Shown: positions 1 through 7,541 of the stretch, piece by piece
Numbering within the stretch: position 1 is the stretch's first letter
How the letters are laid out: each line of letters starts with the position of its first letter
DNA from: Flavobacteriales bacterium
Lineage (GTDB): Bacteria > Bacteroidota > Bacteroidia > Flavobacteriales_D > Parvicellaceae
Assembly (NCBI GenBank): GCA_026993705.1
Contig: JALWSJ010000340.1
Coordinates: 1 to 13,245 of the forward strand
Direction of reading: 5' to 3'
DNA: 13,245 nt
Program-made: the position numbers and the translations under genes
The notes under the pieces: model-generated
Seen by the model: only the letters and a program-made list of their open reading frames with translations
What the model was told of the DNA's origin: nothing
Databases searched by the model: none

Positions 1-57
1 AAATATTGTTACGCTTTCACTTCACAATATTTTAACGCCGTAATGGGAACGCCCAAA
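1..57 (+). repeat. Partial copy (3' end) of the two-hairpin intergenic repeat, cut by the window edge
   Basis: The segment ends in GGGAACGCCCAAA (45-57), the same terminal box as the complete copies at 6297-6438 and 7391-7541. Before it, AAATATTGT (1-9) pairs with ACAATATTT (24-32). The following TAACGCCGTAAT (33-44) has no partner inside the window, so its complement would lie just left of base 1. That would make this a longer version of the variable hairpin seen in the other copies. The hairpin sequence is unrelated to theirs; only the terminal box is shared. It sits directly upstream of the symporter, so it may form part of that gene's leader. Confidence 0.6.
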
Positions 58-77
58 TAAACTAAAAATTAAACATT

Positions 78-1817
78 ATGCAATTATCAATATTGGACTG
101 GGGAATCGTACTGGTCTTTTTTATGGTTTCTATTCTGATAGGTATTAAAACGAGTAAATCGGCTTCTGCGGGGGCTGATGATTTTTTCTTGTCGGGGCGT
201 AAGATGCCTTGGTGGCTTTTGGGCGTTTCGATGGTGGCAACAACTTTTGCAGCTGATACTCCGGGACTAGTTACTGATATTGTGCGAAAAGGCGGCGTGT
301 ATGGAAATTGGGAATGGTGGGCGATGCTTCTTACGGGTATGCTTACGGTGTTTTTTTACGCGAAACTCTGGCGGAGGTCTAAAATCACAACGGATTTGGA
401 GTTTTATGAATTGCGTTATTCGGGCAAAGCTGCTTCTTTTTTGCGGGGTTTTAGGGCGATTTATTTAGGGGTGGTTTTTAATGTTATTACGATGGCAGGG
501 GTTTGTTTAGCCGGTAACAAAATCGGTCATGTTTTGTTTGGGTTAGAGCCTTATCAGACGTTGCTAATTGCGGGTACGGTTACGGTTATTTACTCGTCTT
601 TAGGAGGATTAAAAAGTGTTTTATTGACTGATTTTTTTCAATTTATGATTGCAATGATTGGCTCGGTTTGGGCGACTGTTTACATTGTCAACCTTCCTGA
701 AATTGGAGGTATGAGCGGTTTACTTTCTCATGAATTGGTGCAAGACAAACTCTCATTTTTCCCTGATTTCAGCGATAAAGATTTGGTTACTTCTATGCTT
801 GTAATTCCGTTGGCGGTACAATGGTGGAGCACGTGGTATCCGGGAGCTGAACCGGGGGGAGGAGGTTACATTGCTCAACGTATGCTTGCTGCCAAAGACG
901 AGAAAAATGCGACTTGGGCGGTTTTGTTTTTTAATTTCGCCCATTATGCCCTACGTCCTTGGCCTTGGATTATTGTCGGACTGGCTTCTTTGGTGGTTTT
1001 CCCGACCTTAGAGTCCTTGCAGGTTGCTTTTCCTAATCTGGCTCCGGAATATATTAAACACGATTTGGCATACTCCGCTATGTTAACTTTTTTACCCGTG
1101 GGACTTTTGGGAATTGTTGCGACTTCGCTAATTGCCGCTTTTATGTCCACGCTTTCTACGCAATTAAACTGGGGAGCTTCTTACATTGTGAACGACGTAT
1201 ATAAACGCTTCATCAATAAAAGCTCTTCACCGAAACAAGATGTACAACTAGGGAGAATAACTACTGCCGTACTGATGATTATGGCCGGTTTTTTATCTTT
1301 GATTTTTGAAAATGCTAAAGAGGTATTTAATCTAATGCTGTTGATTGGTGCAGGGACCGGCTCTTTATTTATTTTGCGTTGGTTTTGGAATCGCGTTAAT
1401 CCTTATAGTGAAATTGCGGCTATGGTTATTTCGTTTCTGTATGCTCTTTTCTTCTTTACCAACGAAAAATTGGACGAGCCGTGGTTTGAAATCACACATC
1501 ATGAAAAATTACTTTGGGGCGTATTTATAACAACATTTGGCTGGATTGCTGTAACACTTTTAACTAAACCCGTTTCAAAACAAACGTTAGAAAAATTTGA
1601 AAAAGCGGTTTTCTTTGATAAAGACGGCAACTATGATAAATTTGAAAACTTTGGTTATAAAATAGCAGGATTCTGTGTTGCTTCCGTGGGTGTTTATGGA
1701 GCTTTATTTGGTATTGGGAATGCTGTTTACGGGGATACTTTACTCAGTTTAATTTGTTTTGCCGTATTTGGAATTTGTTTAGCTTTTTTGATTGCCGTAA
1801 GGAAGAAAATTGTTTGA
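78..1817 (+). CDS. Sodium:solute symporter (SSS family)
   Basis: This 579-residue inner-membrane protein belongs to the sodium:solute symporter family (LeuT fold), which couples sodium entry to uptake of a small solute. Hydrophobic segments run almost throughout, about 13-14 in number. The family signature is visible: FFLSGRKMPWW at residues 36-46, YSSLGGLKSVLLTDFFQF at about 172-189, and STLSTQLNWGASY at 357-369. In characterised members the Ser/Thr pair in the last stretch is in the helix that holds the sodium ion. The substrate cannot be told from sequence; related flavobacterial proteins sit beside varied catabolic genes and no catabolic partner is visible here. The ATG follows an A-rich leader typical of Bacteroidota. 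The last 39 bases overlap the convergent glycosyltransferase gene. Family assignment is secure, substrate unknown. Confidence 0.93.
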   Translation: MQLSILDWGIVLVFFMVSILIGIKTSKSASAGADDFFLSGRKMPWWLLGVSMVATTFAADTPGLVTDIVRKGGVYGNWEWWAMLLTGMLTVFFYAKLWRRSKITTDLEFYELRYSGKAASFLRGFRAIYLGVVFNVITMAGVCLAGNKIGHVLFGLEPYQTLLIAGTVTVIYSSLGGLKSVLLTDFFQFMIAMIGSVWATVYIVNLPEIGGMSGLLSHELVQDKLSFFPDFSDKDLVTSMLVIPLAVQWWSTWYPGAEPGGGGYIAQRMLAAKDEKNATWAVLFFNFAHYALRPWPWIIVGLASLVVFPTLESLQVAFPNLAPEYIKHDLAYSAMLTFLPVGLLGIVATSLIAAFMSTLSTQLNWGASYIVNDVYKRFINKSSSPKQDVQLGRITTAVLMIMAGFLSLIFENAKEVFNLMLLIGAGTGSLFILRWFWNRVNPYSEIAAMVISFLYALFFFTNEKLDEPWFEITHHEKLLWGVFITTFGWIAVTLLTKPVSKQTLEKFEKAVFFDKDGNYDKFENFGYKIAGFCVASVGVYGALFGIGNAVYGDTLLSLICFAVFGICLAFLIAVRKKIV

Positions 1818-3167
1818 TTTCCAATCGTAAAAAACAGCTAGAAAAACAACTCCATACTCTAACAACAAAAATAAGGGGTCTTCTTGAACCAGCCCGACAT
1901 TTCGATATGCATAGTAGCTTAATACAACCGTAAACGACCAAATCAAAGGAAAGGTAAGACGGGTAAAACTCGCAAATGCTACCAGATAAATCACGTACCA
2001 TGGATGAACGATTGATGCTAATAAATAATAAAAAAATAATACTACCGTAAATAATAAAAACAATACGAACAGTTGTTGGTTTTTTCTTGTCTTAACGGTT
2101 AAAAACAACACAAAAGACAGCACAAAAAAAGGAGTTACACTACCGATTATTTGTATTGTATTGTATCCTTTTATCCAAAAGCCTATTTCACGAAAAAAAT
2201 AATAGAGTGAAGCATTAAACTCAAAGGACTTAAAATAGAGGCGTATGCTTTCTCCAAAGGTTTGGAATAAATCTACGGAAGAAAAAGGCAAAAAACTGAA
2301 TACTAGAACAGTAATTATCACCGAATAAAAAATAACCAATCGCTTCAATTGAACCCTGAACAAAAACAAAGGCAACAATAACAAAGGAATTAACTTTGTA
2401 ACTATACCAAGTGCATAAACAATCCCCGATAGTACAATTCTTTTTTTACTCAATAAAAATATACTAAACAATACAAAAAAAACAGTAACGCCTTCAAAAT
2501 GTAAATTCTGAATAACTTCTACTATAACTAATGGATTAAAGGCATAGATAAACAAATTTGACAGAGGAATTTTAAACTGCTGTAATAAGAGATAAATCAA
2601 CGCAATTGTTCCTACTTCAAAAAGCAATAAAAACAAGCGAAGAAAAAGAATATTATAATAAAGATTATCGCCGGAAAGATAGTAAGCTAAAGCAAAAACA
2701 GCTTGATTAAAAGGGGGATAAACCGAATAATACTTTTTTGAGTTCATTCCACCTGGAAACAAAGAAGAATTTCCGTTGTAGAGTTCTTTTCTTAAATACT
2801 CTTTATTTTGAACTCCCTCTAAATGTAAAAAATCTTGCGGTTTATATGCGTAAGGATTATAAGAATGAACTAGTAAATTCCCGTCCCACGCAAAGCGAAA
2901 ATAGTCGTCGGACAAATTAGGTACTGAAAAGAAAAGTAACAACCGACAAGCGATTGCTGTACTAATAAGTACAGAAACATTATTCTTCCCCAAAACGGAT
3001 AGTTTTTTAGAATAAAAAAACACTCCGTAAAATATAAACAAAAATGAGAAACTAACGAACAGTTGGTACTCATCTAATCGTGTGATAAAATACGACAAGT
3101 AGAACAAAACAGAAGCGTAGCCCCCTCCCCAAACAATCAACCATTTATTTTTGAGTACTTGCGGCAT
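1779..3167 (-). CDS. GT-C type membrane glycosyltransferase (GT87/DUF2029 or MptA/B mannosyltransferase-like)
   Basis: A 462-residue polytopic membrane protein with roughly 11-13 hydrophobic segments. After the first segments it has SDDYFRFAWDG at residues 86-96, followed by SYNPYAY. An acidic pair in the first large outer loop is the usual catalytic mark of GT-C enzymes that take sugars from polyprenyl-phosphate donors, such as the polyprenol-phosphomannose-dependent mannosyltransferases. I infer transfer of a sugar to a lipid or polysaccharide on the periplasmic face. Donor and acceptor are unknown. Its start overlaps the 3' end of the GT2 gene by 23 bases (3145-3167), so the two are probably translationally coupled. 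Its own 3' end overlaps the convergent symporter by 39 bases (1779-1817). No terminator fits between these convergent genes. Confidence 0.82.
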   Translation of the reverse strand: MPQVLKNKWLIVWGGGYASVLFYLSYFITRLDEYQLFVSFSFLFIFYGVFFYSKKLSVLGKNNVSVLISTAIACRLLLFFSVPNLSDDYFRFAWDGNLLVHSYNPYAYKPQDFLHLEGVQNKEYLRKELYNGNSSLFPGGMNSKKYYSVYPPFNQAVFALAYYLSGDNLYYNILFLRLFLLLFEVGTIALIYLLLQQFKIPLSNLFIYAFNPLVIVEVIQNLHFEGVTVFFVLFSIFLLSKKRIVLSGIVYALGIVTKLIPLLLLPLFLFRVQLKRLVIFYSVIITVLVFSFLPFSSVDLFQTFGESIRLYFKSFEFNASLYYFFREIGFWIKGYNTIQIIGSVTPFFVLSFVLFLTVKTRKNQQLFVLFLLFTVVLFFYYLLASIVHPWYVIYLVAFASFTRLTFPLIWSFTVVLSYYAYRNVGLVQEDPLFLLLEYGVVFLAVFYDWKSNNFLPYGNQKS

Positions 3168-4635
3168 GTTTTATTGAAAGGATAAGCGTATAAGAAAAAC
3201 CTCCTATCACCATAAGCAAAAATACCATCATACTATAATTTTCGGAAGAAGAAGCTATAGTTAACCCGTAAAAAGCGTACAGGATAACCAACAGGTCGAT
3301 AATCAACAAGGGCGACAAGGCTACTTTTGCATATTTCTTTACCGTCCAACCGGTATCATTGGGTTGTTTAATATTAAACTTCGGCGTTCTTACAAAAGGG
3401 GACTTTTTACCCATCCAACCTTCCAACACTGCAATAGTATTGTAAGTTGTTAACCCCATCATAACAGAAAGGAAAACAGGAAAAAATAAAAGAAAACGAA
3501 AAAACTCAGTAACCGTATTTTTATGAGGGTCTTTGTAAGCGGTAAAATACAAACCTGCGAGAAACAAAGTACTTAAAACAAAAACTCCAAAATAGTTATA
3601 CAATCGAGCTAAATCGGGATTGGCTTGAGCATAAAGCAACAAAGGAACACTCAATAATATCAAACCGGAAATTGCTATATATATCGAACTGTTTAGCAAA
3701 TGGAATATCGCTGCTATTTTGGTTGAAAGAGAAATATTTGAATTTGTTAAAACACTCATCAAATTCTTTTTACTGCACTCCGCAGCTCCTTTAGACCAAC
3801 GAAATTGTTGATTTTTAAGAGCATTCATCTCTATTGGTAATTCTGCCGGTACGACTACTTTTTCTATGTATTTAAAAATCCAACCTTTCAGTTGAGCCCG
3901 ATAGCTCAAATCCAAATCTTCGGTCAAAGTATCGGCAGACCAACCACCGGCATCCTCTATACACGATTTTCGCCAAATTCCCGCTGTACCATTGAAATTT
4001 ATAAAATGTTTTCCCCGGTTTCTTCCGACTTGTTCAACCTTAAAATGAGCATCTAAAGCAAAGGCTTGAAGACGAGTCAATAGAGAGTACTCTTTGTTGA
4101 GATGTCCCCAGCGTGTTTGAACAACTCCTATTTTCGGATTTTTGACAAAATGAAACGTAGTTTTCTTTAGAAAATCAGGTTCAGGCACAAAATCAGCATC
4201 AAAAATGGCGATTAGCTCTCCCTTTGCTTCCTTTAAGCCATAATCCAAAGCACCGGCCTTAAACCCCTTACGTTCATCTCTCCTAACGTAGTTAATATCC
4301 ACTCCTTTGGTTTGCCACTCCGCTACTTTATTGGCTATAATCAATACCGTTTCGTCATCTGAATCGTCTAAGACTTGAATTTCTAACTTATCCGAAGGAT
4401 AATCAAAGTTACAAACACTATCAATCAAATGCTCTATGACGTATAACTCATTGTAAACAGGAAGTTGTACCGTAACTTTAGGATAATTACTTTCTAAAAC
4501 CACCGATAGTTTCCCTTGTTTTTTTCCTTTACTCTTGGTGTAAATATAGATTACAGTCAAATAGAGAGCGACTAAGCTGTATAGAAAAATAAAACTTAAC
4601 AACAGGAAATAAACGATATAGATAAAGTACCCCAT
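3145..4635 (-). CDS. Family 2 glycosyltransferase, cellulose synthase-like, membrane bound
   Basis: A 496-residue processive-type GT2 enzyme. It has one or two N-terminal membrane segments (residues 4-32), a cytoplasmic GT-A domain (about 50-290) and about four C-terminal membrane segments. All expected motifs are present: Asp pair LDDSDD at 89-94, DAD at 146-148 (metal and nucleotide-sugar binding), TED at 238-240 (catalytic base), and QQFRW at 276-280 (the Q-x-x-R-W acceptor motif). Such enzymes use a nucleotide sugar to build a polysaccharide or to glycosylate a lipid at the inner membrane. The closest described relatives by motif are cellulose/glucomannan synthase-like proteins. No BcsB or PilZ partner is adjacent, so cellulose itself is not indicated. 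The gene lies between the FAD gene (about 15-base gap) and the GT-C gene (overlap). Together these two transferases suggest a surface glycan or glycolipid step. Confidence 0.88.
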   Translation of the reverse strand: MGYFIYIVYFLLLSFIFLYSLVALYLTVIYIYTKSKGKKQGKLSVVLESNYPKVTVQLPVYNELYVIEHLIDSVCNFDYPSDKLEIQVLDDSDDETVLIIANKVAEWQTKGVDINYVRRDERKGFKAGALDYGLKEAKGELIAIFDADFVPEPDFLKKTTFHFVKNPKIGVVQTRWGHLNKEYSLLTRLQAFALDAHFKVEQVGRNRGKHFINFNGTAGIWRKSCIEDAGGWSADTLTEDLDLSYRAQLKGWIFKYIEKVVVPAELPIEMNALKNQQFRWSKGAAECSKKNLMSVLTNSNISLSTKIAAIFHLLNSSIYIAISGLILLSVPLLLYAQANPDLARLYNYFGVFVLSTLFLAGLYFTAYKDPHKNTVTEFFRFLLFFPVFLSVMMGLTTYNTIAVLEGWMGKKSPFVRTPKFNIKQPNDTGWTVKKYAKVALSPLLIIDLLVILYAFYGLTIASSSENYSMMVFLLMVIGGFSYTLILSIKHAASTQK

Positions 4636-4650
4636 AAATTTACGTTAATA

Positions 4651-6204
4651 TTATAACTCTTCTTCTATTTTTCTAATCACCTTAATACCATCAATGCAAG
4701 CAGATACGATTCCTCCAGCATAACCACCACCCTCGCCACACGGATACAAACCTTCGACTTCAGGATGTTGCAAGGTTTCTTTATCTCTTGGTATTCTGAC
4801 TGGAGAAGATGTTCGCGATTCCGTAGCGTGTAACACTGCATCGTTGGTTAAATACCCTTTCATTTTTTTGCCGAAATCAAGTAAGCCTTTACGCAAAGAA
4901 TCCGTAACAAAATTAGGAAAGACCTCATCGAGTTCCACAGATACAATACCCGGAAAATAAGACGTAGGCGGTAAATCTTTTGATTTCTTTTTATTGACAA
5001 AATCCAATACGCGTTGAGCCGGAACTTTTTGAGTTTTTCCACCCAATTCCCATGCTCTTTTTTCTATGCTTTTTTGGAAATACATTCCTGCTAGTGCTCC
5101 ATATTTGTGAAATTTGGGAATATCTTCCCATCTTACTTCGGTTACAACGCCGGAATTTGAAAAAGGATTGTTTCGTTTACTAGGCGACCAACCGTTGGTT
5201 ACCACTTCTTCTTTATCAGTTGCACAAGGTGCGATTATACCCCCAGGACACATACAAAAAGAATACACTCCTCGTTTATTGGCTTGAGTAACCAAGCTGT
5301 AAGACGCAGGAGGTAAAAACTCGCCTCTATTTTCCGTTTTATATTGCAATTTGTCTATTAGACGTTGACTATGTTCAATCCTGACACCTAAAGCGAAAGA
5401 TTTAAACTCTAGAGCTATTTTTTTACGGTGCAACAGTTTGTAAACATCTCGAGCCGAGTGTCCCGTAGCTAAAATAAGTCGCTGTACATTAACTTTTTGC
5501 TTTCCGTTTATTTCTACTTGTACAACTTTACTGTCTTTTACGATGATATCGGTTACCTTGCTGTTGAAATGAATTTCTCCGCCTTTTTCTAATATGGTTT
5601 GACGTATATTCTCTATTAATTTCGGTAATTTATTGGTACCGATATGCGGATGAGCATCTACCAAAATATCAGATGAAGCTCCGTGATACACTAATGTATT
5701 TAAGACGTCTTTTAAGTTTCCTCGTTTTTTGGAACGGGTATATAACTTTCCATCAGAGTATGTTCCTGCTCCTCCTTCCCCGAAACAATAATTGGATTCT
5801 GAATTAACGATTCCTTTTTTATTAATATTTGCCAAATCTCTTCTGCGTAATTTTACGTCTTGCCCACGCTCAAAAACAATGGGTTTTATTCCTTTTTGCA
5901 AGGCTTCCAAAGCTGCAAACAACCCCGCAGGACCACTTCCTACAATATGAATTACGGTAGAACTGTCTTTCACATTGCGATATGCAGGTTCAAAAACAAC
6001 AGGAATAAAATCTTCGTTGATATAAACGCCAACTCTTAATTGATAGACAACCGGTCTTTTTCTCGCATCAATGGAGCGTTTTAGAATTTCTACGTGGCGT
6101 ATTTCTCTAATCGAAACACCTACATTTTTAGCTACAATTCTTTGTAATTGCTCACTATCAAAGGCTTCTTCGGGAAGTACACGTATTTGCAATTCTTTTA
6201 CCAC
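4651..6204 (-). CDS. FAD-dependent oxidoreductase, COG2509-like (uncharacterised dehydrogenase); GTG start preferred
   Basis: A soluble flavoprotein of about 517 residues, similar in layout to the uncharacterised FAD-dependent dehydrogenases of COG2509. An N-terminal region of about 80 residues (KELQIRVLPEEA onward) precedes the dinucleotide-binding loop GSGPAGLFAA (from residue 89). The middle contains FGEGGAGTYSDGKL and ILATGHSARD. The C-terminus has the second FAD contact PCGEGGGYAGGIVSA. Reaction and substrate are not established for this family. The reading frame is open up to a TTG at 6234, but that TTG lies inside the promoter element TATCTTTG (6232-6239) and would not be transcribed as a start. 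The GTG at 6204-6202 gives MVKELQIRVLP, matching the usual beginning of the family. It is the first gene of the operon with the two glycosyltransferases. Confidence 0.85.
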   Translation of the reverse strand: MVKELQIRVLPEEAFDSEQLQRIVAKNVGVSIREIRHVEILKRSIDARKRPVVYQLRVGVYINEDFIPVVFEPAYRNVKDSSTVIHIVGSGPAGLFAALEALQKGIKPIVFERGQDVKLRRRDLANINKKGIVNSESNYCFGEGGAGTYSDGKLYTRSKKRGNLKDVLNTLVYHGASSDILVDAHPHIGTNKLPKLIENIRQTILEKGGEIHFNSKVTDIIVKDSKVVQVEINGKQKVNVQRLILATGHSARDVYKLLHRKKIALEFKSFALGVRIEHSQRLIDKLQYKTENRGEFLPPASYSLVTQANKRGVYSFCMCPGGIIAPCATDKEEVVTNGWSPSKRNNPFSNSGVVTEVRWEDIPKFHKYGALAGMYFQKSIEKRAWELGGKTQKVPAQRVLDFVNKKKSKDLPPTSYFPGIVSVELDEVFPNFVTDSLRKGLLDFGKKMKGYLTNDAVLHATESRTSSPVRIPRDKETLQHPEVEGLYPCGEGGGYAGGIVSACIDGIKVIRKIEEEL

Positions 6205-6231
6205 AATCTGTTTTTTTGATGGATGGGGTGA

Positions 6232-6239
6232 CAAAGATA
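6232..6239 (-). promoter_or_regulatory. Bacteroidota -7 promoter element for the FAD/GT2/GT-C operon
   Basis: On the minus strand this reads TATCTTTG, a perfect TAnnTTTG. Transcription would begin a few bases downstream, leaving a leader of about 20 bases before the GTG at 6204. I see no convincing TTG box 19-21 bases further upstream, so the upstream half is weak. Confidence 0.6.
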
Positions 6240-6296
6240 AAAAGATAAGAATGAATAACTAAGTATAAAGCGTTATTTTGAAAATGTAGCAGTATG

Positions 6297-6438
6297 CGTT
6301 AGGGATAGGAACGGCATCCTTTTGCCCTCCCTCCTTTTGGAGGGCAAAAGATATAGTGGATAGCCCGACCCTTTTTTGCAAAACAAACGTTTCGCGAGAG
6401 CGATATGTTTGTTTTGCAAAAAAAGGGGAACGCCCAAA
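6297..6438 (+). repeat. Two-hairpin intergenic repeat, complete copy
   Basis: The element runs from CGTTAGGGATAG to GGGGAACGCCCAA. Hairpin A is a 12-base perfect stem, CTTTTGCCCTCC (6319-6330) with GGAGGGCAAAAG (6339-6350), around an 8-base loop. A linker holding TAGCCCGACCC follows. Hairpin B pairs CCCTTTTTTGC and AAACAAAC (6369-6388) with GTTTGTTTTGC, an A-run and GGG (6407-6427), around the 18-base loop 6389-6406. The matching element at 7391-7541 is in the opposite orientation, and a partial third copy is at 1-57. The repeat abuts the stop codon of ttcA (6441-6443), so its hairpins could also end ttcA transcription. Nothing in it looks protein-coding. The rest of the gap (6240-6296) holds nothing I recognise. 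Confidence 0.85.
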
Positions 6439-6440
6439 AC

Positions 6441-7292
6441 TTAAAAAAACTTTTCTATATCCTCGCCTTCTTCCTCCTTTCCGTTGATTAAAGACTGAAG
6501 ATTAACGAAATCATACAGTTCAGTATCAAGCAAATGCGTTGGCGAAATATTTTTTAAAGCATTAAACATTATCGCCTTTCGATTCGGAAATTTCTTCTCC
6601 CAATTGTTTAATAATTGTTTAGTCAATTGGCGTTGCATATTGGGCTGACTCCCACATAAATTACACGGAATAATCGGAAAATCTTTTTCTTTGGCATAGA
6701 TGATAATTTCCTCTTCCTTACAAAAAGCAAGCGGACGAATCACTTGCAATTCGTTGTCGTTGGTAATAAATTTAGCAGGCATAGCCTCCAATTTTCCCGC
6801 AAAAAACAAATTCAAGAAAAAAGTTTCTAATATATCCTCTCGATGATGCCCTAAAGCTATCTTATTACATCCCAACTCTTTAGCTGCTTGATAAAGCGTT
6901 CCCCTTCTCAACCTCGAACAAAGACTACAAGTCGTCTTGCCTTCTTTCAGCACCTCTTTTACCACACTATACGTATCCTTTTCGATGATTTTATACTCAA
7001 TCCCCAATTTAGACAAATAATTCGGTAAAACCTCCTCCGGAAACCCAGGTTGTTTCTGATCCAAATTAACCGCCACAATCTCAAAACGAACATCCGAATA
7101 CTTTTGAAAGTGCATCAAAATATCCAACATCGTATAGCTATCCTTACCACCCGACATACACACCATTATCTTATCGCCGTCCTCAAACAATTTATACTTT
7201 TCGTGAGCCCGCCACACATCCGTACGCAAGCGTTTGGTATATTTTTTTAGGATATTCGGAGCCTTTTTAGGCGCATTCTCATTGTTTTCCAT
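6441..7292 (-). CDS. ttcA: tRNA 2-thiocytidine biosynthesis protein TtcA
   Basis: A 283-residue cytoplasmic ATP-dependent enzyme that replaces oxygen with sulfur at C2 of cytidine 32 in certain tRNAs, using an iron-sulfur cluster. It shows the PP-loop SGGKDS at residues 47-52 that activates the target base with ATP. Two CxxC pairs follow, CSLC at 122-125 and CNLC at 210-213, supplying the cysteines of the family. GHHREDILETFFLNLFF lies between them. The frame is open to a TTG at 7319, but that codon is part of the -7 promoter element (TATATTTG, 7317-7324). The ATG at 7292-7290 (MENNENAPKK) is the credible start. The gene stands alone on its strand, with inverted copies of the two-hairpin repeat on both sides. 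Confidence 0.93.
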   Translation of the reverse strand: MENNENAPKKAPNILKKYTKRLRTDVWRAHEKYKLFEDGDKIMVCMSGGKDSYTMLDILMHFQKYSDVRFEIVAVNLDQKQPGFPEEVLPNYLSKLGIEYKIIEKDTYSVVKEVLKEGKTTCSLCSRLRRGTLYQAAKELGCNKIALGHHREDILETFFLNLFFAGKLEAMPAKFITNDNELQVIRPLAFCKEEEIIIYAKEKDFPIIPCNLCGSQPNMQRQLTKQLLNNWEKKFPNRKAIMFNALKNISPTHLLDTELYDFVNLQSLINGKEEEGEDIEKFF

Positions 7293-7316
7293 TGTAAAAT
7301 CGTATAAAATCGAGTG

Positions 7317-7324
7317 CAAATATA
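7317..7324 (-). promoter_or_regulatory. Bacteroidota -7 promoter element for ttcA
   Basis: On the minus strand this reads TATATTTG, a perfect TAnnTTTG, placing the transcript start about 15-20 bases before the ATG at 7292. It rules out the upstream TTG at 7319 as a start codon. No clear TTG box is visible at the expected distance upstream. Confidence 0.65.
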
Positions 7325-7390
7325 CTCATTCCATTGGTTGAAAAGATGACAGAACTCAAATAAAAACTATATCTGTTTGAATGAGAACAA

Positions 7391-7541
7391 TTTGGGCGTT
7401 CCCCCAATAAGCCAAACAAACATATCGCTCTCGCGAAACGTTTGTTTTGCTTATTGGGGTCGGGCTATCACTACTCACTCTTTTTGCCCTCAAAAAGAGG
7501 AGGGCAAAAAGGAGTTCAAACACGCCGTTCTATCCCTAACG
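7391..7541 (-). repeat. Two-hairpin intergenic repeat, complete copy in inverted orientation
   Basis: This is the reverse-complement counterpart of the copy at 6297-6438. Hairpin A: CTTTTTGCCCTC (7480-7491) pairs perfectly with GAGGGCAAAAAG (7500-7511). Hairpin B: CCCCAATAAGC (7402-7412) pairs with GCTTATTGGGG (7449-7459), extended by an AAACAAAC/GTTTGTTT stem around the loop 7422-7439. In element orientation the 18-base loop is identical to that of the other copy, and the surrounding 37 bases (GCAAAACAAAC, loop, GTTTGTTT) match exactly. The outer stem differs (AATAA/TTATT here, a T-run/A-run there) yet remains paired. The outer end ATCCCTAAC (7532-7540) is shared with the palindrome that follows. 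Confidence 0.85.

Noticed and set aside
6205..6234. Upstream extension of the FAD gene to TTG 6234
   Set aside because: The TTG forms the end of a perfect -7 promoter element, so it would lie before the transcript start.
7293..7319. Upstream extension of ttcA to TTG 7319
   Set aside because: The TTG overlaps the -7 element TATATTTG, and the ATG at 7292 has a normal leader.
6297..7541. CRISPR array or insertion sequence
   Set aside because: There are only two inverted copies nearly 1 kb apart with a housekeeping gene between them, no regular spacers and no transposase.
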